A stretch of 64,000 bases of DNA from an uncultured Victivallaceae bacterium (lineage in GTDB: Bacteria > Verrucomicrobiota > Lentisphaeria > Victivallales > Victivallaceae), in contig CALXOD010000011.1 in assembly GCA_944389925.1 (NCBI GenBank), positions 1-64,000 of the forward strand, written 5' to 3'. Shown in pieces: positions 57,267 through 64,000 of this stretch. The first letter of the stretch is position 1, and each line of letters begins with the position of its first letter. Under the pieces are notes generated by a model. That model searched no databases and was not told where the DNA came from. It saw only the letters and a list, made by a program, of their open reading frames with translations. The position numbers and the translations under genes are program-made.

Positions 57267-58358
57267 TCAGCGTTTAACCACAGTTTCCGCATCCGGATAG
57301 AAGTAAAACTCGGAATCTTTCAAATTTTTGTCGCGAATGAACGCTTCACCGCGGATAAACGCCGTCGTGGAATAAATATCCGCACGCAACGCACTTGGAG
57401 CCACAACCGTGACCGCCAGCATTCCCGTTGCCGGTTCGCCGGTGGCAACGTTCATGATATGCGCATATTTCCGCCCCTGAATCACCACAAAGCGTTCATA
57501 ATCGCCGCTGGTTGCCACCGACTGATCGAGCATTTCCAGTTTCCGCTCCAGCACCGCATGGCCACCGTGCGGATCACGAATGGCAATCCGGTAATGTGTC
57601 CGCCCCGGCGGCGGTTCCGGCAGTACCCGCAAATTGCCGCCGAGGTCGATGATGCCCCGACGCACGCCCAGCGCCAGCACCGCCTCAGCCGCCTTGTCCA
57701 CGGCAAAGCCTTTGGCAATGCCACCAAGATCAAAGGACATGCCCGGAACGGGAAAACGCACGCTGCGATGCGCGTCGTCAAACACTACCCGATTCAGACC
57801 GATGCGTTTTTTCGCCTCCGCAATTTCCGCCGCCGATGGCAGAGAATCCCCCCGTTTCCGATAGAATCCCCAGAGATCCATCAGCGGCTTGGCCGTGATG
57901 TCAAACGCCCCTTCGGAAAATTCATAAGCCTCTCGAGCCGCCGTCAGAACTTCCCACAATTCCTCTGAACAGACGAACGGCTTTTCCGCTGCTGTCGCAT
58001 TCAGTCGGGAGAGTTCACTCGCCGGATCAAAGAGATTGCAGATACCCTGAATCCGCAGAAATGTCTCGCGAACCGCCTTCGCCGCGTTTTCCGCCTCCTC
58101 ACGGTCGCCGTAAAACGCTACCGCAGCTCGGGTCCCCATCATGGGGAACTCCAGCACCAACCGTTCCGCCTCTCCTCCATTTCCGGCAACTTTTGGTTCA
58201 GACGCAACCGTTCCCTCCCCGGAAGGTGCCGCAGCCTGCTCACCCCGGAACCACGCCAGCCCAATCCCCACTGCGGCAATGGCAACCAACGTCCAGACAT
58301 ACTGGCTGCGGCTCATGGCAACGGGTTCGGGCGTGTTTTCCGGGGAGTGCTCGTTCAT
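57267..58358 (-). CDS. apbE: FAD:protein FMN transferase
   Basis: 363 aa. N-terminal anchor helix (about 20-38, YVWTLVAIAAVGIGLAWF) holds an extracytoplasmic ApbE domain. Seen: MMGTRAAVAFYG, LSRLNATAAEKP, GAFDITAKPLMDLWGFYR, FDLGGIAKGFAVDKAAE, GIIDLGGNLRVL, SVATSGDYERF and HIMNVATGEPA, plus the late ALRADIYSTTAFI where Mg-binding Asp and Thr lie. It transfers FMN from FAD to Thr of (S/T)GAT motifs; the lipoprotein at 47257 is a candidate acceptor. Starts 8 bases after the ileS stop with GAGG in that gap, so it is co-transcribed with ileS. Confidence 0.95.
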   Translation of the reverse strand: MNEHSPENTPEPVAMSRSQYVWTLVAIAAVGIGLAWFRGEQAAAPSGEGTVASEPKVAGNGGEAERLVLEFPMMGTRAAVAFYGDREEAENAAKAVRETFLRIQGICNLFDPASELSRLNATAAEKPFVCSEELWEVLTAAREAYEFSEGAFDITAKPLMDLWGFYRKRGDSLPSAAEIAEAKKRIGLNRVVFDDAHRSVRFPVPGMSFDLGGIAKGFAVDKAAEAVLALGVRRGIIDLGGNLRVLPEPPPGRTHYRIAIRDPHGGHAVLERKLEMLDQSVATSGDYERFVVIQGRKYAHIMNVATGEPATGMLAVTVVAPSALRADIYSTTAFIRGEAFIRDKNLKDSEFYFYPDAETVVKR

Positions 58359-58366
58359 CGAAAACC

Positions 58367-61300
58367 TCAGAGTTTTTCCACCACCACGGCGCAGACCGCC
58401 TCATTCACCGTCAGCTCCACCGCATCTTCCGGCGGCGCTTCAGTCAGCTGAAATTCCCGCGCCAGGGTTTCTTCCTGGATATACGCACGGAACGACTCCA
58501 GCGCGGCCCGGAACGACATCGGAGCAAAGCAGAGCACCCGAATCCGATCGGCCACGTCAAAATTCCGTTCCTTGCGCAAATTCTGCAATCGGCTGACAAA
58601 TTCCCGGGCAAAACCTTCTGCCTCCAGCTCCGGCGTCAAGGCCGTTTCCAACGCAATGGTCACACCGTTCCCGGTGGCCACCGCCATGCCGCCCTTTTCC
58701 TCCCGCTGCACCAGCAGATCGCCTTCGGCAATTTCCGCACTGGTTCCGTCCGAAAACACCAGCGTCCGATTTTCCCCCTTCAGAATCGCCCCGATTTCAG
58801 CGGAAGTCAAGGCGGCAATTTGCGCTGCCGCTTCTTTCATATGACGCCCCAGCCGCCCGCCAAGCACCTTGAAGTTGGCTTTCGCACTGCGCCGCACCAG
58901 TGAATCCTCTTCAGCACTGAGTTCCACCTGTTTGACATTCAACTCGTCGGCAATGATCTGGAAAGTGCCTTCCAGCAGCGCCGCCGCCTCCGCGTCCGGC
59001 GCCACCAGGACTGCCCGGGCCAGCGGTTGACGTACTTTCAAATTGTGCTGAGTACGCAGGAAACGCCCGAGTGAAACCGCATTCATGGTCAGCTCCATCT
59101 GACGCTCCAATGCGACGTCGCGGCAGTCATCCGGTTCGGGGAAATCGCAGAGATGCACCGATTCCGGCATCGACTCCGTCCGCAGTGTCCGATAGATCGC
59201 TTCGGTAGTAAAGGGAATAAACGGTGCTGCCGTCTTCGCAAAGGTCAACAGCACATAATACAAGGTGGCATAGGCATCGCTTTTATCCGCATCGTCCTGA
59301 CTTTTCCAGAAACGCCGCCGGCTGCGGCGGATGTACCAGTTGGTCAGATCGTCCACGAATTTCGAAAAACGGTTGGCCGCCTTCTGCAAATTGTAGTGAT
59401 CCAGCTCCGTGCGCACCTCCTCGACCATCTGCGACAGAGAGGAGAGAATCCAGCGGTCCAGCACATTCGATACCGTCGGACAGCGGCCGTCGCCGGACGG
59501 CTGCCAGTGGTCGACGTTGGCATAGGTAGTAAAGAAACTGAGCGCGTTCCACATCGGAATCATCACGCTGCGCAGCACCTCTTTGACGCCTGCTTCAGAG
59601 AACTTCAGGTCCTCGGCGCGCACGACCTGACTGCCCAGCATGAACAGACGCAAGGCATCCGCACCATAACGATCAACCACTGTCATCGGATCCGGATAAT
59701 TCTTTTTGCGCTTGGACATCTTCTGTCCGTCTTCGGCCAGCACCAGTCCGTTGACGATCACGTTCCGGAACGGCGGCCGGTCGAAAAGCGCCGCGCCCAG
59801 CACCACGAGCGTATAGAACCATCCCCGGGTCTGATCCAGCCCTTCTGCAATGAAATCCGCCGGAAAGTGAGCTTCAAAATGTTCCTTGTTCTCAAACGGA
59901 TAGTGCTCCTGCGCATACGGCATGGATCCGGATTCAAACCAGCAGTCCAGCACCTCCGGCACCCGCCGCAACGGCGATTTCCCGGTAGGCGACGGAATTT
60001 CCAGTTTATCGACGAAATGCTTGTGCAAATCGGCCACCTTGCATCCGGTCAGCGACTCCAGCTCGGCGGCACTGCCGACGCAAATCGCCTCTCCTTCGGC
60101 GTTGCGCCAGATCGGCAGCGGCGTGCCCCAATAACGGTTACGGCCGATATTCCAGTCGCGGGCATTTTCCAGCCATTTTCCGAAGCGGCCGTCTTTGATG
60201 TGCGGCGGCATCCAGTTGATCTGGCGATTGGCCTGAATCATCCGTTCCTTAACCGCGTCAATGCGGACAAACCAGGTCGGAAATGCCCGGTAGATCAACG
60301 GACTGTCACACCGCCAGCAATGCGGATAGTTATGTTTGATCTGGCCGCGGTGTACCAGTTTCCCCTCCGCCTTGAGCCGGGCGATGATGTCCTTGTCGCA
60401 GTCCTTGACATAACGCCCTTCATAGTCGGGAACTTCCGCGGTAAAGGCGCACTCCTTGTCGATCGGGCATACTTCCGGAATATGATAAAGTTTACAGACT
60501 GCGTTGTCGTCCTCACCGAAGCCCGGCGCCGTGTGCACGATCCCCGTCCCGTCCTCGGTACTGACGAAATCGCCGCAGAGCACCCGGAACGCTCCGCCGG
60601 CAGCACGGTCCGCGAAATAATCGAAAAGGGGTTCATACGTGCGCCCTTCGAGCTCACGACCCTTGCCGTGCCAGACGATTTCCGGCGTGTCTTTGTAATA
60701 CGTCCCGACCCGGGCAGCAGCCATGATGTAATATTCGTCGCCATCCTTGATCTTGACATAATCAATCTCGGGCCCTACGACCAGCGCCAGATTGGACGGC
60801 AGCGTCCACGGCGTAGTGGTCCAGGCCAGGAACCAGGTATTTTCCTCGTTCCGCGCCCGGAAGCGAATGGTGATGGCCGGATCGGTTACCTCAGCATACC
60901 CCTGATTGGCTTCAAAGTTGGACAGCGGTGTCGCGCAACGCGGGCAGTACGGCAGAATTTTGTAGCCTTCGTAAATCAGTCCCTTATCCCAGAGGGTGCG
61001 GAATACCCACCAGATGGATTCCATATAGTTGCGGTCCATCGTCCGGTAGCCGTTCCGGAAATCCACCCAGCGGCCCATCCGGGAAACCACCTGCTCCCAC
61101 TCGGAGGTGTAACGCAGAACAATGGAACGGCAGCTTTCATTGAAACGGTCGATCCCATAGGCTTCAATGTCACGCTTGCTGGCAAGATGGAGTTCCTTTT
61201 CCATCTCGTTTTCGACCGGAAGGCCGTGGCAGTCCCATCCGAAAGTACGGCGGACATAATTTCCCCGCATGGTGCGATAACGCGGAATCACATCTTTGAT

Positions 61301-61510
61301 CGTCCCCGCCAGCAGATGCCCGTAATGCGGCAGTCCGGTGGCAAAGGGAGGACCGTCATAAAAGACAAATTCCTGGTTTCCCTCCCGGTTTTTCAAAGAT
61401 TTTTCAAAAACGCCCGCCTCGCGCCAGTAGGAGAGCACCTCCTGTTCCACCGCGGCAAAATCCACTTGACTGCCGATCTCTCTGAACATCTTTCCGTCCG
61501 CTTCTTCCAT
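58367..61510 (-). CDS. ileS: isoleucyl-tRNA synthetase, type II (eukaryote-like)
   Basis: About 1047 aa, charging tRNA-Ile. Class I motifs: HYGH in LPHYGHLLAGTIKD and KMSKR in KMSKRKKNYPDP. The editing domain has WTTTPWTLPSN and GTGIVHTAPGFGEDD; zinc-type pairs are YCPRCATPLS and CWRCDSPLIYR. The GTIKD, KRKKNYPDP and long C-terminal region match the type II group, which also contains eukaryotic enzymes and is intrinsically mupirocin-resistant. The start is uncertain: ATG at 61510 (GGATGG upstream), 61489 (homologues begin about here) or further upstream inside the previous gene. No T-box leader was seen. Confidence 0.95.
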   Translation of the reverse strand: MEEADGKMFREIGSQVDFAAVEQEVLSYWREAGVFEKSLKNREGNQEFVFYDGPPFATGLPHYGHLLAGTIKDVIPRYRTMRGNYVRRTFGWDCHGLPVENEMEKELHLASKRDIEAYGIDRFNESCRSIVLRYTSEWEQVVSRMGRWVDFRNGYRTMDRNYMESIWWVFRTLWDKGLIYEGYKILPYCPRCATPLSNFEANQGYAEVTDPAITIRFRARNEENTWFLAWTTTPWTLPSNLALVVGPEIDYVKIKDGDEYYIMAAARVGTYYKDTPEIVWHGKGRELEGRTYEPLFDYFADRAAGGAFRVLCGDFVSTEDGTGIVHTAPGFGEDDNAVCKLYHIPEVCPIDKECAFTAEVPDYEGRYVKDCDKDIIARLKAEGKLVHRGQIKHNYPHCWRCDSPLIYRAFPTWFVRIDAVKERMIQANRQINWMPPHIKDGRFGKWLENARDWNIGRNRYWGTPLPIWRNAEGEAICVGSAAELESLTGCKVADLHKHFVDKLEIPSPTGKSPLRRVPEVLDCWFESGSMPYAQEHYPFENKEHFEAHFPADFIAEGLDQTRGWFYTLVVLGAALFDRPPFRNVIVNGLVLAEDGQKMSKRKKNYPDPMTVVDRYGADALRLFMLGSQVVRAEDLKFSEAGVKEVLRSVMIPMWNALSFFTTYANVDHWQPSGDGRCPTVSNVLDRWILSSLSQMVEEVRTELDHYNLQKAANRFSKFVDDLTNWYIRRSRRRFWKSQDDADKSDAYATLYYVLLTFAKTAAPFIPFTTEAIYRTLRTESMPESVHLCDFPEPDDCRDVALERQMELTMNAVSLGRFLRTQHNLKVRQPLARAVLVAPDAEAAALLEGTFQIIADELNVKQVELSAEEDSLVRRSAKANFKVLGGRLGRHMKEAAAQIAALTSAEIGAILKGENRTLVFSDGTSAEIAEGDLLVQREEKGGMAVATGNGVTIALETALTPELEAEGFAREFVSRLQNLRKERNFDVADRIRVLCFAPMSFRAALESFRAYIQEETLAREFQLTEAPPEDAVELTVNEAVCAVVVEKL

Positions 61511-61535
61511 AAAATCCATCCATTCACGGGTCCGG

Positions 61536-62264
61536 TCACGCATCCGTCCGGACAACCGATTCGACATTCTGATATTTCACCCGCACCGTCTTGCCGGTAC
61601 CGGCCACTACGCAAATCATAAAATCATCCTGCATCGAGCGCACCGCATCGATCAGCACCGTGCCCCCGCCGTTCCCCAACTCCAGCACAAACGGTCCCGG
61701 TCGGCTGCCTTCGCCATCCACCGGCTGATCCTGCAAATACATCTTGACCGGAGACTCCGGCGCGGCAGGGGAAGTCGCCGGAGTCGCAGCCGTCGCTACG
61801 GCAGGAGCCGCTTCCGCCTCCATTTTGAATACCTCTTCGGGCACTTCAGAAGGATCAATTCCCTGGGTGGCGGCAATCCGGTTACGCCGCCGGGCTTCCC
61901 GCCCCGCCTGCATGGCAGAAAAACGCTCCGCCATTTCCGAACGTCGTGCCTCCGTGGCGGCCTCTTCTGCTGCTTCGGCCTCGGCCACCGCCCGTTCCTC
62001 ACCCATTTGAATATGCTGCGCCAGCCACAGCGGATACACATACGGCAGCAGCAGTCCGAAAATAAAATGTTTCGTCACCTTCTGCCGGAACAGTTCCGCC
62101 ACGGTCGCGGCAAAAAACGCACTGCCGAACCAGACAGCAAACAACAGAAAGAAAAACAGCAACGTTCCCCAGCCAGGCAGCCCGTAATGCCAGATCAGCG
62201 AAACTTCGCTCAGAATCAACGACAGAAACGAAGCCGCCGCCGCCAGAATTTTGCCGAGAATCAT
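61536..62264 (-). CDS. membrane protein of unknown function with coiled-coil and C-terminal beta domain
   Basis: 242 aa from the ATG at 62264, which has GGAGG 5 bases upstream (the upstream ATG at 62276 overlaps that site). Two N-terminal hydrophobic helices (about 5-20 and 34-60, WGTLLFFFLLFAVWFGSAFF) and a weaker third (about 70-85), an Ala/Glu/Arg-rich helical part (about 92-125), a Pro/Ala-rich linker, and a C-terminal beta domain (VKMYLQDQPVDG, GGGTVLIDAVRSMQDDFMICVV). Family not recognised. Its 3' end lies 25 bases before the ileS start used here, so it heads an operon with ileS and apbE. Confidence 0.65.
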   Translation of the reverse strand: MILGKILAAAASFLSLILSEVSLIWHYGLPGWGTLLFFFLLFAVWFGSAFFAATVAELFRQKVTKHFIFGLLLPYVYPLWLAQHIQMGEERAVAEAEAAEEAATEARRSEMAERFSAMQAGREARRRNRIAATQGIDPSEVPEEVFKMEAEAAPAVATAATPATSPAAPESPVKMYLQDQPVDGEGSRPGPFVLELGNGGGTVLIDAVRSMQDDFMICVVAGTGKTVRVKYQNVESVVRTDA

Positions 62265-62383
62265 ATCGACCTCCATGTGCCGGATTTTACCGTGTCATTG
62301 TCATACATATCCAGTAATATAGCCTGTTTACAGACTTTTTCGAGAAAACGCCCGGAGATTTTAGCGGATTTTCTCCGAATGAG

Positions 62384-62412
62384 TTGCAATCAGTGCCTTT
62401 CTGCGCTATTTT
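62384..62412 (+). promoter_or_regulatory. candidate promoter of the SpoU methyltransferase gene
   Basis: TTGCAA, 17-nt spacer, TATTTT. The -10 ends only 9 bases before the ATG and no Shine-Dalgarno is visible, so the mRNA may be leaderless. Confidence 0.45.
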
Positions 62413-62421
62413 CTTCCCATC

Positions 62422-62943
62422 ATGAATACGGAAACACGCCCCATTACTCTGGTTCTTGACCGGTTGCGCAGTGCACACAATACCGGCAACATCTTCCGGA
62501 TCGCCGAAGCCATCGGCGCCCGGGAGATCATCGCCTGCGGTTACACGCCCGCCCCCCCCCATCCGAAACTGGCAAAAACCGCTATGGGCACCGACCTTCT
62601 TGTCCCGTGTCGGGTCTTCCCCACGTCTCTGGATGCGGTTCGGGCGCTGCGAGCGGAGCACTACCGGATGATCCTGGCAGCGGAACCGCTCCCGGGAAGC
62701 CGCTTCGCCTGGGAAATGGATTACCAGTTCCCGCTGGCGCTGGTACTCGGCAACGAAGCGCTCGGGGTCGCCCCGGAGACGCTCGCTGAATGCGACGGCA
62801 TGGTCAGTTTGCCGATGTTCGGGGCGAAAGCCTCCATCAATGTCGGCAATGCAGCCGCGGCCATTCTTTATGCCGTCCTCGCCCGTAGCGGCATGGTTCC
62901 CGCCACACCGCCAATTGTCGCGTCTGAAGGAGATTCAATCTAA
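62422..62943 (+). CDS. TrmH/SpoU-family RNA 2'-O-methyltransferase
   Basis: 173 aa, a short single-domain SPOUT enzyme. Motif 1 RSAHNTGNIFRIAEAIG (Arg is the catalytic-type residue), motif 2 LVLGNEALGV and motif 3 LPMFGAKASINVGNAAAAILYA form the SAM-binding knot. It methylates ribose in tRNA or rRNA; which position cannot be told. Possibly leaderless (see promoter). Its last 9 bases overlap the 3' end of the convergent bioC gene. Confidence 0.92.
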   Translation: MNTETRPITLVLDRLRSAHNTGNIFRIAEAIGAREIIACGYTPAPPHPKLAKTAMGTDLLVPCRVFPTSLDAVRALRAEHYRMILAAEPLPGSRFAWEMDYQFPLALVLGNEALGVAPETLAECDGMVSLPMFGAKASINVGNAAAAILYAVLARSGMVPATPPIVASEGDSI

Positions 62944-63729
62944 GTCCGCCCTACGCCGCCCCGCGAGAATCAGCGGATGATAAGTCAGCGTCACCCCGCC
63001 GTCCGCCGTCCCGAACTGTTCCCGGTAGGCATGGCAGAACTCCTGCAATCGCCCCCGGGTCCAGCGGCCGCCCGCGCCGGGCGCGGAAACCCCCGTGGCC
63101 CGGATGTGTCGCAACACCTCCTCCGGAGAATCAAAACACAGTTGCAGAACTTCCTCGTGCCGAGCCTCCAGCTCGAAATACTGCCGCATCCACGCCTCCC
63201 AGACCGCCGGTTCCGGATAATGCAATCCGGCACCGGTCAATGCGGCCGGTTCCGCAAAATTCCGCGGTCCGAATACCGAAAATACCAGCAGTCCCCCCGA
63301 CACCGTCCGCTCCGCAATCCGCCGCAGCAACTGTTCCGGTTCGTGCAACCATTGAAAAACCGCGTTTGCCGTCGTCAGGTTCAAGGCTTCCGGCAAGGGC
63401 AGCAGTTCCACGTTTCCTTTCAGAAACCGGCAATTCGGCAATATTTCCGCCCACTTTGCACCAGCTGGGACCAAATCGTTCAACACCAGTTCATCCCAGC
63501 TGAAACGCTCCGCCAGAAGCCTGGTCAGCCCCCCTTCAGCACCACAGCCGATTTCGAAAATCCGGCCGAAATGCGCTGTCGGAGCCAGTTGCGAAATCAA
63601 TTCCGTCACCTGTTCGGCCATCATTCGCTGTACCGTCGCCGCGGCTGCATACGTCGCCGCACTCCGCCGGAACCGATGGGCAATCCAGTCGGACGCCGGC
63701 ATTTCGATTGTTTTCTTCTCAGGCGCCAA
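62935..63729 (-). CDS. bioC: malonyl-ACP O-methyltransferase BioC
   Basis: 264 aa SAM-dependent methyltransferase that caps malonyl-ACP to start pimelate synthesis for biotin. HRFRRSAATYAAAATVQ at the N-terminus, FEIGCGAEGGLTRLL as SAM motif, NAVFQWLHEPEQLLRR and FSVFGPRNFAEP are BioC features. The start is TTG at 63729: a perfect GGAGGTGAT lies 5 bases upstream, inside the bioG end; the next ATG (63702) has no such site. Overlaps bioG by 11 bases. Ends 9 bases inside the convergent SpoU gene. Confidence 0.9.
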   Translation of the reverse strand: MAPEKKTIEMPASDWIAHRFRRSAATYAAAATVQRMMAEQVTELISQLAPTAHFGRIFEIGCGAEGGLTRLLAERFSWDELVLNDLVPAGAKWAEILPNCRFLKGNVELLPLPEALNLTTANAVFQWLHEPEQLLRRIAERTVSGGLLVFSVFGPRNFAEPAALTGAGLHYPEPAVWEAWMRQYFELEARHEEVLQLCFDSPEEVLRHIRATGVSAPGAGGRWTRGRLQEFCHAYREQFGTADGGVTLTYHPLILAGRRRADLD

Positions 63730-64000
63730 GCTCCATCACCTCCCTCCAGGTATGGCAGCACCACAAGGGATCGTGCGGCAGATCCAGCTCCGCCACCCGG
63801 GTTTCCGATAGGCGCGCCCAGGCCGCCCGGAGCGCCGCCGCCCCGAAAATCCGGTCTCGCGTACCGATCACCGCACGATCAAACACGTTGTGCACCGGCT
63901 CCCGCTGTATCGCTTCCTCCAGAAAATGCAATTCCCGCTGCTGTTCGAGCGGATTCCGCACTGGAAACGTTCCTCCCGTGCCCCCCCGGCAGCGCCGGTA
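63719..64000 (-). CDS. bioG: pimeloyl-ACP methyl esterase BioG (5' truncated by window edge)
   Basis: C-terminal about 93 residues; the frame is open to the right edge, so the GTG at 63961 is not the start. The tail fits the DUF452/BioG family: a Cys-containing YRRC segment near the edge, RNPLEQQRELHFLEEAI, the AVIGTRDRIFGAAALRAAW strand-helix typical of the alpha/beta-hydrolase end, and a late His (CCHTWREV) suited to the catalytic triad. BioG removes the methyl ester from pimeloyl-ACP. The directly following bioC gene supports the call. A bioA/B/D/F set should lie further right, outside the window. Confidence 0.75.
   Translation of the reverse strand, partial: YRRCRGGTGGTFPVRNPLEQQRELHFLEEAIQREPVHNVFDRAVIGTRDRIFGAAALRAAWARLSETRVAELDLPHDPLWCCHTWREVMELGA

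Noticed and set aside
59153-61621. 822-codon plus-strand open frame opposite ileS (and a similar minus frame at 54651-57056 opposite the lyase-propeller gene)
   Set aside because: Antisense shadows of well-supported genes.
62265-62421. T-box leader for the ileS operon
   Set aside because: The gap is short, divergent and lacks a specifier hairpin or T-box motif.

Overview
The window looks like a chromosome segment of a strictly anaerobic, Gram-negative-type bacterium, most probably of the phylum Lentisphaerota (Victivallis-like). This is inferred from gene content only. The indicators are six prepilin-like genes with the [16 protein letters not shown] leader and an H-X9-DG-type C-terminal motif, several secreted heparinase II/III-like proteins, two [FeFe]-hydrogenases, a pyruvate:ferredoxin oxidoreductase, a DUF1846 protein and a eukaryote-like (type II) isoleucyl-tRNA synthetase. 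No phage, insertion sequence or CRISPR array was found.

Layout. 1-3.2 kb: 3' part of a membrane-anchored CobN/HmuS-like chelatase. 3.3-8.4 kb: a five-gene [FeFe]-hydrogenase operon (thioredoxin-like ferredoxin, PAS-containing sensory hydrogenase, SpoIIE-type phosphatase, second ferredoxin, group-B-like catalytic hydrogenase) closed by a terminator. 8.5-12.1 kb: PFOR on the opposite strand. 12.3-18.8 kb: housekeeping genes (rpmB, tRNA-Lys, lipA, fabF-like, an orphan OppD-like ATPase, a TPR protein, mutL, tRNA-Arg).

18.8-57 kb is an accessory region for polysaccharide use. It repeats one theme: a one-component regulator (AraC or GntR/LacI-like), a prepilin-like protein, and a secreted or sugar-related enzyme. 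The enzymes are three heparinase II/III-like proteins (one fused to an FG-GAP-type propeller), a related large toroid/propeller protein, a parallel beta-helix protein, a sialate O-acetylesterase, a GH18-like protein, a Gfo/Idh/MocA dehydrogenase, a nucleoside-hydrolase-like protein and a UroD-like protein. Two of the six prepilin genes are broken. The region also holds a DUF1846 gene, a STAS/HATPase partner-switching pair, a Cys/Lys-repeat secreted protein and a lipoprotein with a covalent-FMN motif. 57-64 kb: apbE, ileS, a membrane protein, a SpoU methyltransferase, and bioC with the end of bioG.

How it fits together. PFOR and the hydrogenases point to fermentative hydrogen metabolism with a hydrogen- or redox-sensing branch that may signal through the SpoIIE phosphatase to a partner-switching module. 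The flavin transferase (ApbE) provides a plausible enzyme for loading FMN onto the lipoprotein. The regulator/prepilin/enzyme cassettes look like this organism's counterpart of polysaccharide utilisation loci. The prepilins' role in them is an inference from repeated linkage, not demonstrated.
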